From the NCBI GenBank assembly GCA_001507935.1, contig LGET01000055.1, positions 1 to 8,847 of the forward strand: DNA of 8,847 bases. Direction: 5' to 3'. Numbering within the stretch: the first letter of the stretch is position 1; every line of letters begins with the position of its first letter. Position numbers and translations under genes: made by a program. A model generated the notes under the pieces. The model worked only from the letters and a program-made list of their open reading frames with translations. It made no database searches and had not been told where the DNA came from. This stretch comes from Thermococcales archaeon 44_46. GTDB taxonomy: Archaea > Methanobacteriota_B > Thermococci > Thermococcales > Thermococcaceae. This document shows positions 1 through 5,384 of the stretch, in pieces.

Positions 1-933
1 TACCTCCGCTTGAAGCCAAAGCTTGACCATGTGGAAGCAAAACTCAAAGAAATGGGCATCACAAAGAAGGGAGAGGAAATAAAGGCTCTTGTGATCCAGG
101 GATACAACCTTGGAGAGGCCATTTTGAGAGTAAAAGAAAAGGAAAAGACCAAAGAGGAAACAAGGCCCCCTGAAGCCGTTGAAGCATCTGTCGATCTTAC
201 CCCCTACGTTGAAAAGATACAGGAACTCGAAAACACCATAAGACTGCTGGAGAGGGAAAATCAAGAGCTAAGAGCCGTAATTGAAGAGCAGAGAAAAATT
301 ATAGAAAGCTTGGAGAACAAATTGGCAACCTATGACGAGAAAATCAGGGAAAAGATCATCAGAGAGAAAGAGATGGAAATTAGAGAGAAAAGAATAGCCC
401 ACCTTGAAAAAGAACTTAGAGAAGCAAAATCAATAATAGAAAAGCTCAGCAAGGATCTGGTTTTGGCAAAGAGAATGCACCTTCTGGAACTTAGGGGTAC
501 TGCCGTCCCTCTAAAGGTAATTGAAAACCTGACGTGGAAAGAAATTGAAGAGCTAGAGCGTTCTGCGGGTATTAAAAAAGAAGACGTCCTTTATGTTGTT
601 AATCCTTCGGGGGCTGGAAAGAGCATGGCTGAATACCTCGCAGAGAAGAAGATAAAAGCGCTTATCAGCGTAAGAACACTTCCTAATCCGGTATATGAAA
701 CGCTGAGAGAAAAGAAGATACCTGTTTTCTATGAGGGCGAAATCGAAGTGAAGAGGGTTGACGACTTTGCAATAGTTGATAGAAAAGAGCTCGAAAAGGC
801 AATAGAGGAAAAGCTGAAGCGCTGGGAAGAGGAAGAAAAAGAGAGGGAAGTTCAAGAATTCTTAAAGCTTGTTGAGGAATACCGGCTGGAGAGAATCAAG
901 GAGCTTAAGAGAAAGGCAGAAGAAGGACATTAA
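1..933 (+). CDS. COG2433/DUF460-like coiled-coil protein, 3' part
   Basis: The reading frame is open from the first base (codons for Y-L-R precede the first possible internal TTG at base 10), so the true start lies upstream of the window and about 310 C-terminal residues are visible. They begin with a helical segment containing LKEMGITKKGEEIKALVIQG. A long charged coiled coil follows (about residues 70-165, Glu/Lys/Arg heptads). Next comes a small globular region with LRGTAVPLKVIENLTWKEIE and VVNPSGAGKSMAEYLAEKKI, and last a charged helical tail. I recognise this as the C-terminal half of the archaeal COG2433/DUF460 family, described as a possible RuvC/YqgF-type RNase H-like nuclease. The nuclease-like domain would be in the missing N-terminal half. 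The biochemical role is not established. GAGKS here is not set in a recognisable P-loop fold, so I do not call an ATPase. The gene converges on ttuA. Confidence 0.75.
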   Translation, partial: YLRLKPKLDHVEAKLKEMGITKKGEEIKALVIQGYNLGEAILRVKEKEKTKEETRPPEAVEASVDLTPYVEKIQELENTIRLLERENQELRAVIEEQRKIIESLENKLATYDEKIREKIIREKEMEIREKRIAHLEKELREAKSIIEKLSKDLVLAKRMHLLELRGTAVPLKVIENLTWKEIEELERSAGIKKEDVLYVVNPSGAGKSMAEYLAEKKIKALISVRTLPNPVYETLREKKIPVFYEGEIEVKRVDDFAIVDRKELEKAIEEKLKRWEEEEKEREVQEFLKLVEEYRLERIKELKRKAEEGH

Positions 934-960
934 GCTGCAGGGCGATAAATGCCATAGATA

Positions 961-1010
961 GTTTACTCGACCCTAAAGACTCCCCCGCCCTGAAGGGCGA
1001 GGCTTTCAGG
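961..1010. repeat. GC-rich hairpin resembling an IS200/IS605 right end
   Basis: A perfect inverted repeat, CGCCCT-GA-AGGGCG (986-999), sits in a C-rich then AGGCTTTC context between two convergent genes, and its right flank forms the stop codon of ttuA (1006-1008). The arrangement 'CCCGCCCTGAAGGGCGAGGC' is, from memory, like the subterminal hairpin at the right ends of archaeal IS200/IS605 (tnpB) elements. No tnpA or tnpB remnant is visible beside it. It could be a solo end left by an excised or decayed element. It could equally be a simple structure between convergent transcripts. The hairpin is certain; its origin is an inference. Confidence 0.45.
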
Positions 1011-1968
1011 AAAAAGAGGTAAGGCCTTTTTCCCTTGCCTTTTCCTGCACCTGGAGCTTAAAGGTGCATGCTTTACATATCTCTCCGGTAGTCGGCTGTC
1101 CACAGATTTTGCATTTATTGAGATCCCTGTGAGCATAGCTCTTTGCCAAAAGGGGAAATATTTTATCGTAGCTCCTTAAAATTTGGTATTTGGTTCCCGG
1201 GTGCTTTTCTTCCATTTCGTTTATCCAGTCCCTGATTTCTGCCCTAAATGCCTCCACCGCATAGGGACACTCGCTGAAGTCCACCTCAATGTTGTTCACA
1301 ATCGCATAAAGCACTATCTCCTTTTCCGGAACTTCTCTGAGTGGCTTTATTCTCGGAACCAGTCCCTCGTGAATAACCTCATAATAGGGACCCGTTCTTC
1401 CCAACCTGGCAACATCTCCACGCATTATGTTCATAAGAAACATCTGAACTTCATCGTCCAAATTGTGGCCAACGGCAAGCTTATCGGCGTTGACATCCTG
1501 AGCGGCATAGTTCAGCAGCCACCTCCTCCAAACGCCGCAGTAGGAACATGCCCCAACTCTCTCTCCTTTCTCAAAGCTCCCCATTACACTAACTGTCTCG
1601 TCAAGGGTAAAGCCCATGTATTCCTTGAAGGAGTAGATGCGGTGCTCTATTCCAAGCATCTCTGCGTTTTTCTTCGCTATTTCAACGCTCTCCGGTCTGT
1701 ATCCTTCTATTCCCTCGTCTATGGTTATGGCTATTATCTCAAAGGGAAACTTCTGGCTGAGCTTGTGGAGGATGTGAAGAAGAACAACGCTGTCCTTTCC
1801 CCCACTCACTCCCACCGCTATTCTATCTCCTCTTTTGATTAGCCCATATTTTCTCACAGTCTGCTTTACTTTGCTCTCAACCATCTCATTGAAGTGCTTG
1901 TGACAGTAGAACTTTCCCTCATATCTCGCATGATAAACAGCGTCTCTTCCACACTTTGTACATTTCAT
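1006..1968 (-). CDS. ttuA: tRNA-5-methyluridine(54) 2-sulfurtransferase TtuA
   Basis: This 320-residue PP-loop protein of the TtcA/TtuA family adenylates and thiolates U54 in the tRNA T-loop. The modification (m5s2U) stabilises tRNA in thermophiles. Visible motifs are an N-terminal zinc finger (C3, C6, C22, H25), the ATP-binding PP-loop SGGKDS (55-60), the three cysteines expected to hold the [4Fe-4S] cluster (C141, C144 in CSYC, and C234), GHNLDDE (167-173), and a C-terminal zinc finger (C286, C289, C298, C301). The length is normal for the archaeal family. The ATG is preceded by GAGGCGAG, an acceptable ribosome binding site, and by a TATA box at 2003-2010. The last residues (GLTSFS) and the TGA stop run into the flank of the hairpin at 986-999. 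The sulfur carrier TtuB is not in the window. The zinc and Fe-S ligands are assigned from knowledge of the family. Confidence 0.93.
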   Translation of the reverse strand: MKCTKCGRDAVYHARYEGKFYCHKHFNEMVESKVKQTVRKYGLIKRGDRIAVGVSGGKDSVVLLHILHKLSQKFPFEIIAITIDEGIEGYRPESVEIAKKNAEMLGIEHRIYSFKEYMGFTLDETVSVMGSFEKGERVGACSYCGVWRRWLLNYAAQDVNADKLAVGHNLDDEVQMFLMNIMRGDVARLGRTGPYYEVIHEGLVPRIKPLREVPEKEIVLYAIVNNIEVDFSECPYAVEAFRAEIRDWINEMEEKHPGTKYQILRSYDKIFPLLAKSYAHRDLNKCKICGQPTTGEICKACTFKLQVQEKAREKGLTSFS

Positions 1969-2000
1969 TTTTCTCTCGCCTCAGTGAAGGGAAAGAACAT

Positions 2001-2017
2001 CCCTTAAAAAGCCTTTC
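2001..2017 (-). promoter_or_regulatory. BRE/TATA promoter of ttuA
   Basis: Read on the minus strand, GGAAAGG followed by CTTTTTAAG is a good BRE plus TATA box (TATA about 2003-2010, BRE 2011-2017). Counting 25 bases downstream places the transcript start near 1980, which leaves a leader of about 12 bases holding the GAGGCGAG ribosome binding site. Confidence 0.6.
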
Positions 2018-2051
2018 CTTTGAATTCTCTTATCTCTTTTCTGAGAGGCTT

Positions 2052-2105
2052 GTCGCGACCCCATTATAATGGTTCCGATAATAATTTACCTGATCGTGAA
2101 CACGA
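2052..2105. repeat. Three short perfect palindromes in an intergenic gap
   Basis: Three dyads follow one another between the small membrane-protein gene and the ttuA promoter: GTCGCGAC (2052-2059), CCATTATAATGG (2061-2072) and TCGTG-AA-CACGA (2094-2105). They could be protein binding sites or RNA structure near the end of the cluster transcript. No coding frame explains them. Palindromes this short can arise by chance. Confidence 0.35.
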
Positions 2106-2119
2106 ACAATAATGAAAAA
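2094..2119 (-). terminator. Possible terminator of the 2140-4006 transcript
   Basis: Reading the minus strand past the stop at 2140, the sequence CTCTTTTTCATTATTG holds a run of five T (2115-2119), then the small hairpin TCGTG/CACGA (2094-2105). Thermococcales terminators are mainly T-rich runs, so this is the likeliest end of the cluster transcript. The evidence is weak. Confidence 0.3.
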
Positions 2120-2139
2120 GAGTTAAAGCTGTTGAAGGG

Positions 2140-2328
2140 TTAAATCTCCTCCAGCTTTTTCTTTACCTCTTCTGTGTTTTTCCGCGTTTCTTCCAGAGCG
2201 TTCTTGAGTCTCTCAATCTCAACCTTGAACTCATTTAGAGTTTTGTTCAGCTGATAGAAAGCAAACACCAAAACAACGAGGATTATTAAGCCAAGGATTA
2301 TGCTTATCCATCCGCTTGGAGTTGACAT
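2140..2328 (-). CDS. Small single-pass membrane protein with coiled coil
   Basis: This is a 62-residue protein of unknown function. One strongly hydrophobic helix (about residues 6-25, rich in I, L and V) is followed by a charged helix of about 35 residues with a heptad-like pattern (LNKTLNEFKVEIERLKNALE onward) that should form a coiled coil. I chose the ATG at 2328 because it has GGGGAGGAG at good distance and gives a protein starting directly with the membrane segment. In-frame ATGs at 2349 and 2355 would add 7 or 9 residues. The one at 2355 overlaps the stop of the regulator gene as ATGA, so the two genes are translationally linked whichever start is used. The pairing suggests a membrane partner or sensor for the regulator, but nothing in the sequence proves that. 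Confidence 0.7.
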   Translation of the reverse strand: MSTPSGWISIILGLIILVVLVFAFYQLNKTLNEFKVEIERLKNALEETRKNTEEVKKKLEEI

Positions 2329-2351
2329 ATACACTCCTCCCCAGGGCATTT

Positions 2352-2645
2352 TCATCCCTCCAGATTTACAATCACATCGTTGTCTATAACAAGTCTGAAC
2401 TGCCTTGCACGGTAGTATTTCTTGGCCCTCGGATCATCCGGCTCAAGCCTAAGTTCACTCTCGACGAGGCCGGCATTTTCAAGCTTTTTGAGATGGAGAT
2501 AAAGGAGCTGTCTTGATATTTCAAGTTCTTTGGCAAGCTCGTAAACGTACCACTCTTTTTGGCAAAGTAACTTAAGTATCTTAATCCTAACTGGATTAGA
2601 AAGTGCCTCGCATATCTTTGCAAGTTCCTCGATGCTCTGAACCAT
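2352..2645 (-). CDS. ArsR-type winged helix-turn-helix regulator
   Basis: This 97-residue DNA-binding protein has the classic small winged-helix order: the entry helix with LAKICEALSNPVRIKILKLL, then YELAKELEISRQLLYLHLKK as the helix-turn-helix with its recognition helix, LENAGLVESE, and a wing rich in charged residues (LEPDDPRAKKYYRA). It matches the ArsR/HTH_20 group. The single Cys pairs seen in metal-sensing ArsR proteins are absent: cysteines occur only at C12 and C28 outside the usual metal-binding motif, so a metal sensor is not indicated. The start chosen is the ATG at 2645, which has GGTG six bases upstream; a GTG at 2654 would add three residues. A TATA box lies in the 60-base gap behind the DUF2202 gene, so the regulator may have its own promoter as well as read-through. 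Likely target: the local cluster (inference). Confidence 0.85.
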   Translation of the reverse strand: MVQSIEELAKICEALSNPVRIKILKLLCQKEWYVYELAKELEISRQLLYLHLKKLENAGLVESELRLEPDDPRAKKYYRARQFRLVIDNDVIVNLEG

Positions 2646-2690
2646 GATCAACACCGCTGATTGGGCCTGAAGAAAGTAGGAAAAGGAGAG

Positions 2691-2705
2691 ATAAAAGCTT
2701 TCCGG
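2691..2705 (-). promoter_or_regulatory. BRE/TATA promoter of the regulator gene
   Basis: On the minus strand CCGGAAA followed by GCTTTTAT (TATA about 2691-2698) lies directly after the stop codon of the DUF2202 lipoprotein gene. The expected transcript start is near 2669, giving a leader of about 24 bases with GGTG ahead of the ATG at 2645. Confidence 0.5.
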
Positions 2706-3380
2706 TCAGTCCACTATACTTTCGTATTCCTCTTCACTCAATACCTGCGGCGTATAAACAACACCATAGTTCTCTCGGAGCAGTCTTGTGAATGCCCGCA
2801 GGTGGTTTTCACTCCCCATCCTCAGACTCCCAAATACCGCTTTTATGTCCTCATTATCTGTTCTTTTGAGCCACTCGTCAAGGTCTTTGATGTCAATTTC
2901 TTCTATAAGCGCTCCCACCTTAAGGGCCTCTACTTCGCCTTCGCTCCCTTGGGCAACAAGCCTTTCATAGAGCTCCTGCATCTCTGTGCTGTTAAACTCC
3001 CCGATTCCCATCCCCTCAAGGGGGTCGGTCAGGTTGTACTTCTCTATAAGGCCAAGCACCGCATCCATGTGAGTCTGTTCACTCTTCGCTATGTTGTTGA
3101 ATATCGAAAGGCCGGTCTTGTTGTAGAGTACGAGGTATACGTCCCTTGCGAGCTTCTCTTCTTCCCTCATGTAGAGGATTGCTTCAATCTCGTCCGGGCT
3201 CAGTTCCTGAACGGGGTACGTGGAGACGTCTACACTCGCTCCCTCGCCATAACCTCCATCTTCGGGAGGGCCTCTTGTGCTGGAGCCCTCTGTGGTGCTC
3301 TCATCAGTACTCGTTATACATCCTGCTCCAACTGTTGCCAGGAGTACCAAGACAACGAGCAGAAAACTTATCTTTTTCAT
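2706..3380 (-). CDS. DUF2202 ferritin-like lipoprotein
   Basis: This 224-residue exported protein has an N-terminal signal (KK then a hydrophobic stretch) ending in the lipobox VGAGC, with C21 as the likely lipidated cysteine. A Ser/Thr/Gly/Glu-rich linker (22-57) follows, then one DUF2202 domain (about 58-220). That family is placed with the ferritin-like four-helix proteins. Candidate diiron ligands, one set per helix, are E73-E75 in EEEKLARDVY, E101/H104 in EQTH, E160/E161 in GALIEEIDIKDL, and E191/H193 in SENHLRAF. These are assigned by pattern only. The start overlaps the stop of the DUF4405-like gene as ATGA, with GGGGTGAAAG upstream, so the two are translationally coupled. It should sit on the outer face of the membrane beside that partner. 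It is a clear paralogue of the gene at 4103-4975. The substrate is unknown; peroxide, oxygen or metal handling would fit the fold. Confidence 0.85.
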   Translation of the reverse strand: MKKISFLLVVLVLLATVGAGCITSTDESTTEGSSTRGPPEDGGYGEGASVDVSTYPVQELSPDEIEAILYMREEEKLARDVYLVLYNKTGLSIFNNIAKSEQTHMDAVLGLIEKYNLTDPLEGMGIGEFNSTEMQELYERLVAQGSEGEVEALKVGALIEEIDIKDLDEWLKRTDNEDIKAVFGSLRMGSENHLRAFTRLLRENYGVVYTPQVLSEEEYESIVD

Positions 3381-4006
3381 TCACTTTCACCCCGTAGTTC
3401 GGTTATAATTTCCTCCAACATGGCCTTGAACTCTTCATGGTCCAGGCCATAATTGTACTCAATCTCGGCCAGGGTATCATCGGGAGAGGCTTCTATTCCG
3501 TTTTTGCTGAGCTTCTCAATAAGGTCCGTTACTTCCACGTTGAACTCATCGGCGAGCTGCCGGACGATGTAGTACTTCATCATGGTGCCGGTGATGTAAA
3601 CGTCCCCCGTGATCTCGGAAGTGTACTCAACGTCGACGGTGGATGTGTCCTCCTCTCCGCCGTACCACGCGAAAACCGGGTAACCTGCGACGAGGAGGAG
3701 TAAAGGGACAAAAACCGCAGCCACAGTCCTGAGTTTGGACTTCCTAAATCCAGATTTTAGCATTACCAGCATGCTATTGAACCCAATGACAAGGTGAACC
3801 ATAACCAGCCCTGCCATCGCAAAGCCGAAGTACGTGTGTATCAAATCGAGAGTATCCTTATCAAATCCCAGAAACGTCCAGCCTATGGTCTCGGCTATTC
3901 TCCCGCTAGGTGCGAGGTAGAGGCCGATGCCCGTGAAGAGCTCTGCTACGAAAGTCACCACTAGTAGAAGGTCTATAACACCCCTTACGAGAGCCGAAAC
4001 TTTCAT
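3377..4006 (-). CDS. DUF4405-like membrane protein, putative haem protein
   Basis: This is a 209-residue protein with three hydrophobic segments (about 8-32, 55-82 and 94-115). They are followed by a soluble, acidic, probably extracytoplasmic domain (120-209) that contains two short helical units (YIVRQLADEFNVEVTDLIEK and LAEIEYNYGLDHEEFKAMLE). The membrane part resembles DUF4405, a group related to small b-type cytochromes. H57 (LIHTYFGF) and H71 (VMVHLVIGF), 14 residues apart in the second helix, are the candidate haem ligands. I chose the ATG at 4006 because AAGGTGA stands at the ideal distance; an ATG at 4027 would add seven residues and also has a GGAG. It overlaps the DUF2202 lipoprotein gene by ATGA. 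A role in passing electrons to or from the neighbouring ferritin-like proteins is an inference. Confidence 0.75.
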   Translation of the reverse strand: MKVSALVRGVIDLLLVVTFVAELFTGIGLYLAPSGRIAETIGWTFLGFDKDTLDLIHTYFGFAMAGLVMVHLVIGFNSMLVMLKSGFRKSKLRTVAAVFVPLLLLVAGYPVFAWYGGEEDTSTVDVEYTSEITGDVYITGTMMKYYIVRQLADEFNVEVTDLIEKLSKNGIEASPDDTLAEIEYNYGLDHEEFKAMLEEIITELRGESE

Positions 4007-4050
4007 GTGATCACCTTCGGTAGACATTTAACTCTCCAGTCTATCTCCGT

Positions 4051-4079
4051 ATAAAAGTTCCGCTCCATATAAATCGCCT
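4051..4079 (-). promoter_or_regulatory. Two TATA-like boxes ahead of the DUF4405-like gene
   Basis: On the minus strand GCGGAACTTTTATACGG gives a TATA box at 4051-4058, and GGCGATTTATATGG gives a second at 4067-4074. The first predicts a transcript start near 4029 and a leader of about 22 bases carrying AAGGTGA, which supports the start at 4006. The cluster from 4006 to 2140 can therefore be transcribed separately from the DUF2202 gene at 4975. Confidence 0.55.
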
Positions 4080-4102
4080 CCTCATCAAGAAGAAAAGGGA
4101 GA

Positions 4103-4975
4103 TCATGGAGACACTCCGACTCCCCTAGTCCCTTTGCCGGAGCCCTTCATCTGGCCCCAGGCGTGTTTGAAGGCTTGGGCGAGCCCGTCTCCATCAGCGG
4201 TTCTGCCCTGTGATCCTGCGTTTCCGCTGCAGTCGCCTGTCCTGCTCCTCATGCCATGTCCGTTGTCAGCTCTCTCTGTGGCTCTTCCCATGCCACCCAT
4301 CCCGCGGGTCGGGGCTGAGCTTAGTATCTCATCAACCTGCTCCTGGGGGAGCACCTGGGCAGTGTAGTCCACACCAAGCCTTTCTAGCTGGCCGACAAAG
4401 GCCCTGAGGTGGTTCTCCGAGCCAGCCATGAGGTTGGTGTACACGGTCTTGATGTCCTCGTTGTCGGTCTGGACTATCCAGTCCTCGAGGTCTTTTATGT
4501 CGGTCTCTTCTATCAGTGCACCGACCTTAAGCGCCTCCTCCAGGCTTGCACTTCCCATCTCAACAAGCTGGTCGTAAAGGGCCTGAAGCTCCTCGTTCTG
4601 GAAGACTCCGACCTGGTCGAGCGTGTCCGGAGCGGTCAGGTTGTACTTCTCTATAAGGCTAAGCACTGCGTTCATGTGCGTCCCCTCGCTCTCCGCTATG
4701 TTGCCGAACACCGGAAGGCTCCACTGCTCGTAGAGCGTCAGATAGACATCCCTTGCGAGCTTCTCCTCCTCAACCATGTAGAGCAGGCCGTCTATCTCTT
4801 CCTGGCTGAGTTCCGCGTAATATGTCGCTAAAGTGCCGTTGAGCATGGGTGCTACAGAGTTTTGGTCTGCATATGGGCTCTTTCCAGGAGTTCCTTGCCA
4901 TGCTACTACACTTCCCAGGGTGAACCCTAAGGCAGCCAACATCAATAGGGCGATACCCCAAATTTTTTTCCTCAT
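4103..4975 (-). CDS. Secreted DUF2202 ferritin-like protein with Gly-rich tail
   Basis: This 290-residue paralogue of the lipoprotein at 2706-3380 has a signal peptide (1-26) without a lipobox, so it is probably secreted or held by its N-terminal helix. The DUF2202 domain (about 55-215) shares long blocks with its neighbour: EEEKLARDVYL, LIEKYNLT, EALKVGALIEE, TDNEDIK and GSENHLRAF. Candidate diiron ligands are E69-E71, E97/H100, E156/E157 and E187/H189 (by pattern). Residues 222-290 form a Gly/Arg/Met-rich, low-complexity tail with one Cys (C249) that the paralogue lacks. The ATG is preceded by GAGAGGTGAT, a strong ribosome binding site. The promoter has a TATA box at 5026-5033 and a 26-base dyad across the predicted transcript start, so expression is probably controlled by a repressor. 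The function is unknown, as for the paralogue. Confidence 0.83.
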   Translation of the reverse strand: MRKKIWGIALLMLAALGFTLGSVVAWQGTPGKSPYADQNSVAPMLNGTLATYYAELSQEEIDGLLYMVEEEKLARDVYLTLYEQWSLPVFGNIAESEGTHMNAVLSLIEKYNLTAPDTLDQVGVFQNEELQALYDQLVEMGSASLEEALKVGALIEETDIKDLEDWIVQTDNEDIKTVYTNLMAGSENHLRAFVGQLERLGVDYTAQVLPQEQVDEILSSAPTRGMGGMGRATERADNGHGMRSRTGDCSGNAGSQGRTADGDGLAQAFKHAWGQMKGSGKGTRGVGVSP

Positions 4976-4990
4976 GTTAAATCACCTCTC

Positions 4991-5034
4991 CATATGTAAG
5001 TCTAATATTACATATGTATGTAAAGTTTATAAAG
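4991..5034 (-). promoter_or_regulatory. Promoter with 26-base operator-like dyad
   Basis: A TATA box TTTATAAA (5026-5033) predicts a transcript start near 5004 for the secreted DUF2202 gene. Exactly there lies a perfect inverted repeat, CATATGTAA (4991-4999), an 8-base spacer, and TTACATATG (5008-5016). CATATGTA also recurs as a direct repeat at 4991 and 5011. A dimeric regulator bound here would cover the start site and the base next to the ribosome binding site (4981-4989), which is typical of archaeal repression. The binding protein is not known; the ArsR-type product of 2352-2645 is the obvious candidate. Confidence 0.65.
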
Positions 5035-5333
5035 TTTTTGGTCAGGCAATTCATGGTACTAAAATAATAGAGACATCGTTTCCAGAAGCCATTCAACTAC
5101 ATCGGCAGATGATTTACCAAAACCAAGAATTTTGGTGGGCAAAATAGCGGTATTCTCTCATGAAGATACTTGGAAAAAGTATAAAATCAAATCCTATGAA
5201 CGCAAGCTTCATTTCCCAAAACATTAACATAACGAATGAACCTTACAATACTCATTTCTCGTTAAATATCATCATCAAAATCCTAAACCTAACCTTCTAC
5301 TACTCATTCCCCTTACAGTATAAACTGAAAAAT
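5035..5333. other. AT-rich gap, mostly unexplained, with a possible coding remnant
   Basis: About 300 bases separate the divergent genes at 4975 (-) and 5385 (+). Bases 5228-5333 are very AT-rich and I see nothing in them. Bases 5063-5227 (+) read as an open frame ending at TAA 5225-5227 with protein-like sequence (for example PKPRILVGKIAVFSHEDTWK and YERKLHFPKH) but no ATG start. An overlapping frame upstream (5041-5150) also reads well (GTKIIETSFPEAIQLHR). This may be a frameshifted remnant of a lost gene. The evidence is composition only. Confidence 0.25.
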
Positions 5334-5350
5334 GAAAAAAGCTTAAATAA
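5334..5350 (+). promoter_or_regulatory. BRE/TATA promoter of the KaiC-like gene
   Basis: GAAAAAAG followed by CTTAAATA (TATA 5342-5349) predicts a transcript start near 5370. That leaves a leader of about 14 bases with GGTGGT and supports the ATG at 5385. Confidence 0.55.
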
Positions 5351-5384
5351 ATAAATCCATATTGTTATTTGTATGGTGGTTATC

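Noticed and set aside
598..630. GAGKS in the first protein as a Walker A motif
   Set aside because: The flanking sequence lacks the strand and helix of a P-loop fold, and there is no Walker B partner in the visible part.
1183..1842. Long + strand open frame of 219 codons
   Set aside because: It lies wholly opposite ttuA, whose zinc finger, PP-loop and Fe-S motifs are unmistakable; the frame shows no domain and no ribosome binding site.
2661..3452. Long + strand open frame opposite the DUF2202 lipoprotein
   Set aside because: It mirrors a gene with a lipobox, conserved DUF2202 motifs and an ATGA overlap; the reverse product has no recognisable features.
4409..4831. + strand open frame of 140 codons opposite the secreted DUF2202 gene
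   Set aside because: Its product resembles the frame opposite the other DUF2202 gene only because the two minus-strand genes are paralogues.
5266..5276. TCATCATC, which reads as a C box on the minus strand
   Set aside because: No D box or terminal stem lies within 60 bases on that strand, so it does not form a C/D RNA.
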